DNA from: a virus
Length of the DNA: 32,983 bases
Virus record (IMG/VR): IMGVR_UViG_3300009497_000020
Location: 1 to 32,983 of that record
Direction: 5' to 3' (one strand)
The translations under genes were made by a program, and so were the position numbers. Each line of letters opens with the position of its first letter. Position 1 is the first letter of the stretch. Under the pieces are notes generated by a model, which saw only the letters and a list, made by a program, of their open reading frames with translations, did no database searches and was not told the origin of the DNA. Below, in pieces: positions 1 through 7,779 of this stretch.

Positions 1-735
1 CAAGGATCTCTTGTTCTTAATGAGTTAACCGACGTTAATACTGCGGGGTTAGAGCACGGAGACTCTTTAGTCTATAGTTTTATTTTAGATAAATGGATAC
101 CTCAACAGACTGGAACTTCAAATGTATTTATACTTGATGATTTAACAGATGTAGACCTGCAACTGACTGCGCCCTTAGATAATGATGTTTTAGTTTATAA
201 TCTTGCGGAGGATAAGTGGTTTCCAGGTGCGGTATCTAGGGTTGCTTCGCTAGATGATTTAACAGATGTAGATTTACAAACCCAGGCCCCAACTGAGGCC
301 GATGTAATAGCTTATAACTCTATTACAAGTAAGTGGGAACCTCAACTCATTGCGAACATTACAGTAACAAGTTTAGACGGTTTAGATGAGGTAGACATTA
401 CCAGTCTTGGCAATAATCCTTTAGAGGGTGAAACACTAGTATGGAATGCTATTGACTCCGTCTTTAGACCTGGGTCCCCCAGTCTTGATACAATTAGTTT
501 AGGCTCTTTAGGAGATGTAGATACAAGTACGGGAGGAAATGTACCAGCATCCGGAGAAAGCTTATTTTGGGATGGAATTAAATGGGTTCCTGGACCTACT
601 GGTACTGCTGTCGCAGCTTTCATTGGCGATTTAGTAGATGTCAATGTTATTTCTTACCCTCCTAAAGAGTTACAAGTACTTACCTGGGATTCCTCCATTA
701 ATAGATGGTACCCTAGAAACGGGCACTCAGGAGGC
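1..735 (+). repeat. LTDVD repeat block 1 (six units)
   Basis: Six protein-level repeats lie here, with heads LNELTDVNT, LDDLTDVDL (twice), LDGLDEVDI, LGSLGDVDT and IGDLVDVNV. Each is followed after about 25 residues by a tryptophan-containing tail such as KWIPQ or KWFPG. The DNA copies of the head (gatgatttaacagatgtaga) are nearly identical at 139 and 256, which points to recent duplication. The block continues off the left edge. Confidence 0.85.
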
Positions 736-3700
736 ATTGAAGACTTTATAGCCGAAGGAGACATTTTACAGGGAGAGGTAGTTTCTATCAATTTGAATGG
801 CTCTGTTAGTAGAACAGGCCAGTCTCCTTTTCAGCCGGCCTGGTACAAAGAAAATCCAACTCCTTTTGGTACTGCTTCAAATGACTTTTTTGCATACAGT
901 ATGGCAGCAAGTACTGATAAGCTGCTCGTATCGGCGGATAGAGAAGATGAGACAGGGGAACTGGACTCGGGTAAAGTATATGTATATAATGCGCTTGGAT
1001 TTCTAGAAGCAACTATTAATAATAATAATATAAATGCCTCCCCAGCAAATGATAGATTTGGATTTAGCCTAGCAATATATGGCAACTTATTTGCGATTAG
1101 TGCACCTTTCGAAGATTCAGGAGCAAACTATAATACTGGAGCAGTATATCTTTATAATCGTACTACTAATGCTATAACTAGCCAAGTAGTACACCCCGGC
1201 CTAGCAACATTTGGGTCCGTACAGTCTTATAGCCCCAATAACAGTCAATTTGGACACTCAATATCTCTTGGAGGTGAAAGATTAGCAGTCGGAGCTCCCT
1301 TTGATTCTGGTAACATAGCTATCAGTAGCGGAGTAGTATACATAGTTAATCCGTCTCCTGCTGTTGGCGAGGCTCAATTTCCTCATATTATAACAAATCC
1401 TAATGAGACCGGCGGCTCATATAATGACCAGTTTGGTACGAAAGTAGCTTTAAATAGTACTGGACAATACCTTGCAGTTGCGAGCAAGAACGAAGGGCCA
1501 AGTTCTACCAAAGGTGGCGTATATATATTTGATATTTCTGACGAGGAAATCGATCCTGTACAAGTAGCCTATATAGCAAATCCTGGATTAGGTGGCGGCT
1601 TTAGTTATAATTTCGCAAGTGCTTTAAAGTGGGATCAAGTTTATCCAAATCTTTTAGCTATCGGATCTTATGATTCGGATACAGATTACCCTGAGGGGTA
1701 TGACCAGGGTAGAGTATTTATATGGGATCTGAATACACTAGATTTCCGAACTGTAATTACTAATCCTAATAGTTATAATAACCCTACAAACGGAGATCGA
1801 TTTGGTTGGTCCGTAGATATGAAAGAGGGCAAGCTCTTAGCTGGAGCAACTTATGAAGAGCAGGGCTATGTTGGCGGGAAGTATACTAATGCTGGTAAAG
1901 CTTATTTACTGGATGCTACTTCAGGTCAATTAGAAGCTATCTTCTCTAATCCTAATATATATGGGGACTCTACTAATGAGCAGTTCGGTTACTCAGTAGC
2001 TATTGGAGGTCAGGGCTTTAATGACTTATACCATGTAGGTACTCCCTATGTTAGAAATACAATTAGTAGTGATTTTAATTCCGGCGCTGTTGTAACTTTT
2101 GATTCTCAAATTACCACCAATGCTGACTCATGGATAGGTATAGCGTTTGAAGATATTGATGATGGAGAGGTTGGGAACGTTACTCTATTCGGAGGAGTAG
2201 CAAAAAATTTATTTGGATTGGAAGCAGGCAGTAATTATTATTTGCAAGTAGACGGAGGATATACCCTCACACTTTCTCCTTATGGAATTATAGGAAAGGC
2301 GCTTAGTCCAAATACACTACTTATAACAGGTGACGTAGAGTCTAATACTGCTGATCAAGTAAATGTACTTAATGATTTAAACGACGTAACAAGTGTTACC
2401 CCACAAGTTGGAGATGGATTAGTTTGGAATGGTTCAGGCTGGGTAACAGGCGCAGTTTCTGGCGGGGTCTCAAATATTGGAGAGCTGGATGATGTATTTT
2501 TACCAGTACCTAATTTACTTCAGTCAGGGCAAGTTCTAACTTGGAATGGAGTAGCCCAGTCATGGGTTAATGCAGCTACGGGGTCTAGTAATGTAGCTAT
2601 AATAAATGATTTAACAGACGTAGACTTAGATACTATCCCACCTTTAGAAGATCAAGTACTACAATTCGATGGGGCAACATGGAGACCAGCAGATTTACCT
2701 GAAGGACAGAGAATTACAGGAGTAGCTTCCGAAAATATAACTGAAGGAAGCATAGTACTATATGGAAATACAGGACAATTTAAAAATGTAGAAGTATCTA
2801 TTGGCGCATTCCTTGCAAGTATACCTGCACCTGTACCAAGTAACTATGCGTTATTTGGCTCAGTTATTACACATCAGGGTGATTATTACGCAGTCTCTGC
2901 TCCAGGAGTCTCAGCACAGGGTGTTGGAAGTTACTTCGGAGTTGTAACTGTATATGATGCAGTTACTAACTCTCCTGTTAGAACTTTCTATCCCCCGCGT
3001 GAGGGCTACCAAGTTATTGCAGATGTTTCCAATCAATACTTTGGAGAGTCTATAAGTATTTACGGAGATTACCTAGCAGTAGGTGCGCCTAAGGGAACAA
3101 TAAATGGAGCCGTGCAGACAGGAATAGTATATGTTTTTAGAATATCTACGGGTAGTTTAGTATACATAATACCTAGCCCCTTTAATCAAAATGCAAATGA
3201 CAACTTCGGAGCGTCTGTATCTATAGATGACACTGCCATTTTAATCGGGTCACCCGGCTACGATAGCCCTACTAGCTTTAATACGGGAAGAGCCTATTTA
3301 TATGATTTTAATGACCTTGATGGCTACCCTTATGACATAGAGGAAGAGGAATGGCCAATTGCTCCTCCTAGTAAAATATTTGAAAATTCTAACGATGAGG
3401 GTACCCCCGCTGGAGATGCTTTCGGTTCTGTAGTTAGTATCACGCCTTCGTCCGTAATTATTTCTGCTCCCTCCGAGGACACCGGAGGTACTCTAAGTAC
3501 TGGTAGAATCTATATAAGAAATCGTGTAACTACTGCTAGTATCGCAACTTTAGTAAATCCTAATATTGATTCAGAAGGCTTCGGAACAGTACTAGCTTAC
3601 TGGCCAGAAAAAATAATAGTCGGAGCACCTGGATACAATGCAAATCAAGGCATAGTTTATATCTTTTCAGCTACTACAGGGGCCCTACTACATACTATTC

Positions 3701-6700
3701 AAAGCCCAGAAGCAATAGGTGATAGGTTTGGCGTTTCCGTAGCTATTGGGGAGTACCAGATAGTAATAGGCTCAGAAACTGGCAAAGATGGTTATCCTGA
3801 TTCCGGAAAAATTCATGTATACTCTAATGCTACTCCCCCTGTTTATTATGGAGGTTTTGATAACCCTGGATACAATGTATCTCCTTCCGGAGAAAGAATG
3901 GGAGCGGCTGTTGCTATAACCCCCGCAGGAAAAGCTATAGCAGGCGCTCCTTATAGTGATCTCAGCGCTGGTAGTCAGCAAAATCCTGCAATTGATCGTG
4001 GAGCTGTACATCTATTCGATGTAAGTGAATCTGCTATTAGTTCTGATGCAGGTGAGTGGATAGGTATCGCAGCGGGTACTATGACTCAAGGAGAGACTGG
4101 GGAAGTTGTTATTCTTGGGGGGCTTACTCCATTCGTATACTCAGGATTAGTTCCTGCTACCTATTACTACGCGAACTTTGACGGTACACTAACGACAGAT
4201 ACAACTGATTATGGCTTAGTAGGTATTGCAACAAATAGTCAACAACTATTAATATTGGGCAGTATTTCTGGCGTATCTACTATGCCAGACCTTAGCGACG
4301 TAGATTTTTCTAGTGGTCTTACCCCCTCTCATGCTTTAACCTGGAATGGTCAATTCTGGGAAGGTAAGTTCGTATCTACTGTAACTAGTATAACTGAATT
4401 AGACGATGTATCTTTGATTGATACACCTCCAGAAGATACTCAAGCTCTGGTATTTAATTCTTTTAGTGGAAAATGGGAAGCTACCGATATTGGGTACTCT
4501 AATGTTTTTGCTTTTAATGACTTAAATGATGTTAGTATTTCTAATGTAGCTGTTGGGCAAAGTCTTTCTTGGAACGGCTCACAGTGGGTGCCTGAAACTT
4601 TTTCCCAAGTATCAACTCTCGATGAATTAACTGATGTAAATACAAATGTATTTAAAACTGATAGAGATATTCTTGAATGGGACGGTGAAGCGCTTGAGTG
4701 GACAGTAGCTAGAAATGTTTTCGGAAACTTTATAAATATAGAGGCTGAAGGCTCTATTGCTGCGGGCGAGCCCGTCTATATAACTAATAACTCTAAAGTG
4801 GCTCAAATACGGGGTACGGAGGAAATAACAGGGGCTGCAGTATTCGAAAATGACTTCTTTCCCGATATATCGCTTGCTGGCTACGGTAGATCAATTGATA
4901 TATATGAAGATTTAGTAGTAGCAGGTAATCCTGAATTTGACCTACCAGGAATTACAAATACAGGAAAAGCATTTATATATAGTGCTAGTTCTGGAGAATT
5001 GTTACAGGTACTATATCCTCCTACTAGCTATATCTACCAGCAGTTTGGTAATACTGTTGCCACAAACGGTGACTTAGTAGCTATTATAGCAGCTGAGAAC
5101 CCCTATGCTAATGGAAAAGGTAAGGTACACATATATAAAGGAACTACTGGAGAGTACTTAAGATCAATTGAGCACCCCGAACCCTCTAGAACTACTTCAA
5201 ATGGCTTTGGGTATCACCAAAAATCTATAGATTTTCAAGGAAACTTCCTCTTAGTAGGGGACAAAAACTATAGAGACCCTATTACTAATGCATCTCTAGG
5301 TAGGGCGTTCTTATTTAATGCGTATACAGGAGACTTAGTACATACTTTTGAACACCCTAATTCCTCTGCCGTAAATTCTAGAAGTTTTGGTACACAAGTA
5401 GCTATGCTTGATGACGGTAGTAAAATCCTTATATATGATGTCTTACAGGACGGGTTTAATTCTGCAACTGCTTATATATATGATTATGCCTATAATTTAG
5501 TAAGTACTATAGAAGTACCTCATACGAATGCAGATACTATCGCAATAAATAGTAATTACTTAATTGTAGCTAGTACTTATTCAGGCTACCTATACATTCA
5601 TAGCCTGCTGGAGGGCACACTTTTATATACTTCTGGGTCTGCTTACTTAGACTATGGGCAGAAGTCTCTTTCTGCCAATGAAAAAACTTTAGTTGTAACA
5701 TACGGGTCTAATAAGGGCTTCAGAGTTTTTGATATCGCATCGAGAATTCTACTAGCAAGTGAGACTACTTCAAGTGTAGGCAGCTGTGCATCCCTCTTTA
5801 AAACTAGATTAGTATACTCTACAGGATATCAGGCAATAACTTATAATTTGAATGATATATCTATTTCTAGCAAGGCCGCAGATTGGGTAGGTATTTCAGA
5901 GGGTGCTTACTTAGCTGGAGATACTACTACTATTATTACAGGTTCTGGTTTTGTTTCTGCACTATCAGGGCTTATACCCGGAGCTAATTACTACGTAGCT
6001 GTAGATGGAACCTTATTCCCTGGAGCTACAGGCTTCGGAAAGATAGGACGAGCTATATCTGAAACCGAGTTTTTAGTAAGTTCTAATACTAGTAATATTG
6101 ACCTTGACTCTGATAGCACTGCGTCACTTATTGCAGGTATCGGAGATTTAACAGATGTAGACACTTTTACATTATTTCCTACAGATGGACAATACCTACA
6201 GTATAATAGTGTTACTAGTACTTGGTCTCCTGGAGATGTGTCTCTTCCCAGCCTAACAGATATTAGTTTAGCTGACATTGAAAACAACGATCTTTTATTA
6301 TACTCTGAAGGAATATGGTCAAATGGGACTTTAGCAACTACTAATCTATCAGATATAGATACTACTGTAGCTCCTACAGCATCTCAAACTTTAATTTGGA
6401 ATGAGAGTACCTCTAAGTGGGAGGCGGGCATACCTGAACGAGCTCTTGATTCTTTAAGTAATATGGGTAGCAGTGTATCTACTCCAACTACAGGTCAGAT
6501 ACTAGTATACAATACTATTGGGGATCAATGGAGCGCAGTAGATAATGAGTTTAGTTTAGATGGCTTAACCGATGTAAATCTAGAGGGAGTTACTGATAAT
6601 CAATTCCTGCAGTATAATTCCACAAGTAGTGAGTGGGAGCCCGGAACCGTAGCAACAGCCGTATCAGAATTAACAGACGTAGATTTGACTGGAGTTACAG

Positions 6701-7428
6701 AAGGGCAGTACTTAGTATACAATGATCAAGATAAGTGGGTTCCTACAACTATAGAGTTCGCGGCTGCACTAACAGACTTAACAGATGTGAATGCTGTAGG
6801 AGCTACTCAAGGTCAAGGATTAATATACGATACTGGAACAAATAAATTTGAATTAGCAATAGTAGGTACATCTAATGTGGATACATTAGAAGACCTATCT
6901 AATGTTTCAATACCAACAACCCCCAATAATGGGGATGTATTAAAATATAACGGGAACACAGATACTTGGGAAGCTACGCCTACTCCTAGTCCTGCCGTTG
7001 TATATGCAACTAGAAACTCTTTTCCTGCAATAGGGAACTTAGGGGATTTATCTTTTGCACAAGACACAGGCGTTTTATATGTGTGGGAAGGAACTATATG
7101 GTATAACTTAAAGAGAACCAATGCGTTCTACTTGGTTAGAGCCGGACAGTTTACAGGACCACTAACTGGAACACAGTTATTTCAACCTCAACAAACGATA
7201 ACATTACATGAGATACGAGCACAAGTTGATCAACCTTCTGGTGCCTCTCTAATATTTTCTGTGGTGCGAAGTGGTGCTGAGGTTCAGCAATTTGTTATAC
7301 CCCCCGCGGCTCCCTTCATTGAAGCTGCTTTTACTGCGGGAGTTGTAGTGGGGCCTGCGGATGAAATAACTGTTGACATAATATCTGGGCCAGGTACTAA
7401 CCTGTCCATTAAGTTCATTTACTCATAA
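1..7428 (+). CDS. Giant modular tail fibre / adhesin (5' end missing)
   Basis: The frame is open from base 1 to TAA at 7426-7428, giving 2475 visible residues. The true start lies left of the window; the ATG at 793 is internal, because the repeats continue upstream of it without a break. The protein alternates two kinds of module. The first is a repeat of about 40 residues beginning LxDLTDVD and ending WN...WxP, seen about 21 times. The second is a block that opens with an AEGxIxxGxxV strand, runs through FG-GAP-like propeller blades, and closes with a W(I/V)GIx...GLxPGxxYY domain; there are three of these blocks. The C-terminus (about residues 2335-2475) has a GDLxFxQDTGxLYVWEGxxWY segment followed by a beta-rich domain. 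Such repeats are known from phage fibres, and FG-GAP propellers from integrins and bacterial adhesins. Receptor binding on the virion surface is inferred. No signal peptide or membrane segment is visible in the part seen. Structural class is fairly sure, the exact role is not. Confidence 0.85.
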   Translation, partial: QGSLVLNELTDVNTAGLEHGDSLVYSFILDKWIPQQTGTSNVFILDDLTDVDLQLTAPLDNDVLVYNLAEDKWFPGAVSRVASLDDLTDVDLQTQAPTEADVIAYNSITSKWEPQLIANITVTSLDGLDEVDITSLGNNPLEGETLVWNAIDSVFRPGSPSLDTISLGSLGDVDTSTGGNVPASGESLFWDGIKWVPGPTGTAVAAFIGDLVDVNVISYPPKELQVLTWDSSINRWYPRNGHSGGIEDFIAEGDILQGEVVSINLNGSVSRTGQSPFQPAWYKENPTPFGTASNDFFAYSMAASTDKLLVSADREDETGELDSGKVYVYNALGFLEATINNNNINASPANDRFGFSLAIYGNLFAISAPFEDSGANYNTGAVYLYNRTTNAITSQVVHPGLATFGSVQSYSPNNSQFGHSISLGGERLAVGAPFDSGNIAISSGVVYIVNPSPAVGEAQFPHIITNPNETGGSYNDQFGTKVALNSTGQYLAVASKNEGPSSTKGGVYIFDISDEEIDPVQVAYIANPGLGGGFSYNFASALKWDQVYPNLLAIGSYDSDTDYPEGYDQGRVFIWDLNTLDFRTVITNPNSYNNPTNGDRFGWSVDMKEGKLLAGATYEEQGYVGGKYTNAGKAYLLDATSGQLEAIFSNPNIYGDSTNEQFGYSVAIGGQGFNDLYHVGTPYVRNTISSDFNSGAVVTFDSQITTNADSWIGIAFEDIDDGEVGNVTLFGGVAKNLFGLEAGSNYYLQVDGGYTLTLSPYGIIGKALSPNTLLITGDVESNTADQVNVLNDLNDVTSVTPQVGDGLVWNGSGWVTGAVSGGVSNIGELDDVFLPVPNLLQSGQVLTWNGVAQSWVNAATGSSNVAIINDLTDVDLDTIPPLEDQVLQFDGATWRPADLPEGQRITGVASENITEGSIVLYGNTGQFKNVEVSIGAFLASIPAPVPSNYALFGSVITHQGDYYAVSAPGVSAQGVGSYFGVVTVYDAVTNSPVRTFYPPREGYQVIADVSNQYFGESISIYGDYLAVGAPKGTINGAVQTGIVYVFRISTGSLVYIIPSPFNQNANDNFGASVSIDDTAILIGSPGYDSPTSFNTGRAYLYDFNDLDGYPYDIEEEEWPIAPPSKIFENSNDEGTPAGDAFGSVVSITPSSVIISAPSEDTGGTLSTGRIYIRNRVTTASIATLVNPNIDSEGFGTVLAYWPEKIIVGAPGYNANQGIVYIFSATTGALLHTIQSPEAIGDRFGVSVAIGEYQIVIGSETGKDGYPDSGKIHVYSNATPPVYYGGFDNPGYNVSPSGERMGAAVAITPAGKAIAGAPYSDLSAGSQQNPAIDRGAVHLFDVSESAISSDAGEWIGIAAGTMTQGETGEVVILGGLTPFVYSGLVPATYYYANFDGTLTTDTTDYGLVGIATNSQQLLILGSISGVSTMPDLSDVDFSSGLTPSHALTWNGQFWEGKFVSTVTSITELDDVSLIDTPPEDTQALVFNSFSGKWEATDIGYSNVFAFNDLNDVSISNVAVGQSLSWNGSQWVPETFSQVSTLDELTDVNTNVFKTDRDILEWDGEALEWTVARNVFGNFINIEAEGSIAAGEPVYITNNSKVAQIRGTEEITGAAVFENDFFPDISLAGYGRSIDIYEDLVVAGNPEFDLPGITNTGKAFIYSASSGELLQVLYPPTSYIYQQFGNTVATNGDLVAIIAAENPYANGKGKVHIYKGTTGEYLRSIEHPEPSRTTSNGFGYHQKSIDFQGNFLLVGDKNYRDPITNASLGRAFLFNAYTGDLVHTFEHPNSSAVNSRSFGTQVAMLDDGSKILIYDVLQDGFNSATAYIYDYAYNLVSTIEVPHTNADTIAINSNYLIVASTYSGYLYIHSLLEGTLLYTSGSAYLDYGQKSLSANEKTLVVTYGSNKGFRVFDIASRILLASETTSSVGSCASLFKTRLVYSTGYQAITYNLNDISISSKAADWVGISEGAYLAGDTTTIITGSGFVSALSGLIPGANYYVAVDGTLFPGATGFGKIGRAISETEFLVSSNTSNIDLDSDSTASLIAGIGDLTDVDTFTLFPTDGQYLQYNSVTSTWSPGDVSLPSLTDISLADIENNDLLLYSEGIWSNGTLATTNLSDIDTTVAPTASQTLIWNESTSKWEAGIPERALDSLSNMGSSVSTPTTGQILVYNTIGDQWSAVDNEFSLDGLTDVNLEGVTDNQFLQYNSTSSEWEPGTVATAVSELTDVDLTGVTEGQYLVYNDQDKWVPTTIEFAAALTDLTDVNAVGATQGQGLIYDTGTNKFELAIVGTSNVDTLEDLSNVSIPTTPNNGDVLKYNGNTDTWEATPTPSPAVVYATRNSFPAIGNLGDLSFAQDTGVLYVWEGTIWYNLKRTNAFYLVRAGQFTGPLTGTQLFQPQQTITLHEIRAQVDQPSGASLIFSVVRSGAEVQQFVIPPAAPFIEAAFTAGVVVGPADEITVDIISGPGTNLSIKFIYS
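840..2330 (+). repeat. FG-GAP propeller 1 plus WIGIA closing domain
   Basis: About seven blade signatures can be read in order: FFAYSMAAS, FGFSLAIYG, FGHSISLGG, FGTKVALNS, FNFASALKW, FGWSVDMKE and FGYSVAIGG. Most are followed by a (V/I)(G/S)AP-like turn and a G-x-V-Y-(V/I/L)-Y/F-(N/D) strand. This matches the FG-GAP beta-propeller layout. No clear DxDxDG calcium loop is present. The closing domain starts at SWIGIAFED, near 2128. Seven blades are counted by eye; a fold prediction would settle the number. Confidence 0.75.
2359..2700 (+). repeat. LTDVD repeat block 2 (three units)
   Basis: Three units with heads LNDLNDVTS, IGELDDVFL and INDLTDVDL. Each ends with a tryptophan strand (SGWVTG, QSWVNA, ATWRPA). 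The block links the first and second propeller modules and probably forms a rod or trimeric stalk; that role is inferred. Confidence 0.8.
2715..4260 (+). repeat. FG-GAP propeller 2 plus WIGIA closing domain
   Basis: An opening strand (VASENITEGSIVLYG) is followed by about seven blades: FGSVITHQG, FGESISIYG, FGASVSIDD, FGSVVSITP, FGTVLAYWP, FGVSVAIGE and MGAAVAITP. Several carry the AVGAP or IVGAP turn. The closing domain starts at EWIGIAAGT near 4054 and includes GLVPATYYY. Blade number is counted by eye. Confidence 0.75.
4276..4716 (+). repeat. LTDVD repeat block 3 (four units)
   Basis: Four units with heads MPDLSDVDF, ITELDDVSL, FNDLNDVSI and LDELTDVNT. Their tryptophan-containing tails include QFWEGK, GKWEAT, SQWVPE and LEWTVA. 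The block sits between the second and third propeller modules. Confidence 0.8.
4730..6090 (+). repeat. FG-GAP propeller 3 (diverged) plus WVGIS closing domain
   Basis: The opening strand is INIEAEGSIAAGEPVYI. Blade signatures are YGRSIDIYE, FGNTVATNG, HQKSIDFQG, FGTQVAMLD, an IAINSNYLIVAST strand, YGQKSLSAN and a final LFKTRLVYS strand. The later blades have lost the FG-GAP consensus, so this copy is the most diverged. The closing domain starts at DWVGISEGA near 5881 and contains GLIPGANYYV. Confidence 0.65.
6133..6981 (+). repeat. LTDVD repeat block 4 (eight units)
   Basis: Eight shorter units have heads IGDLTDVDT, LPSLTDISL, TTNLSDIDT, LDSLSNMGS, LDGLTDVNL, VSELTDVDL, LTDLTDVNA and LEDLSNVSI. 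It is the longest block and leads into the C-terminal domain. Unit spacing is tighter than in block 1, near 35 residues. Confidence 0.8.
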
Positions 7429-7439
7429 GGAGATCAATT

Positions 7440-7778
7440 TTGAGCAATTATACTATAAGTTACCCTGTACCAGTCCTAGGAGAAGATGGACAAGTACAGA
7501 TATTAGAGGACGGCAGTATTGCTATAGAGCGTTGTACTCACGACCATTTAGCAACTGTAAGTTTAACCGAGGGTTTATGGGAGATACATTTTAGTCCTTT
7601 AACAGAGGCCGATGATGAAGAACACGAAGAGCATAACTGCCCTTTTGGTTCGATGCAAGGATTTGCGTACGATCCACGTAAAGGAGCAACCTATAAGAAT
7701 CCTATCACATCAAAAGAGCAAGGAGTAGAGATTTTTTTAGATCTTTTTCCAGATGCTGAATTAGAGGAGGTACAATAA
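7440..7778 (+). CDS. Small acidic protein of unknown function
   Basis: 112 residues, not recognised. The start is TTG at 7440, chosen because AAGGAG lies at 7427-7432, a good distance upstream, and the gene begins 11 bases after the adhesin stop. The N-terminal half has short beta-type strands (ISYPVPVLGEDG, VQILEDGSIAIE). A His/Glu/Asp cluster at about residues 57-69 (EADDEEHEEHNCPFG) includes a Cys and could bind a metal; this is speculation from composition. There is no membrane segment. It sits between two virion-type genes and shares their transcription direction. An adhesin accessory or chaperone role is possible but unsupported by homology I can recognise. Confidence 0.75.
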   Translation: MSNYTISYPVPVLGEDGQVQILEDGSIAIERCTHDHLATVSLTEGLWEIHFSPLTEADDEEHEEHNCPFGSMQGFAYDPRKGATYKNPITSKEQGVEIFLDLFPDAELEEVQ

Positions 7779-7779
7779 A

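Noticed and set aside
793-1085. Short open frames overlapping the start of the visible adhesin on both strands, and the ATG at 793 as gene start
   Set aside because: The adhesin frame is open from base 1 with continuous LTDVD repeats, so 793 is internal. The short frames have no ribosome site and no family pattern.
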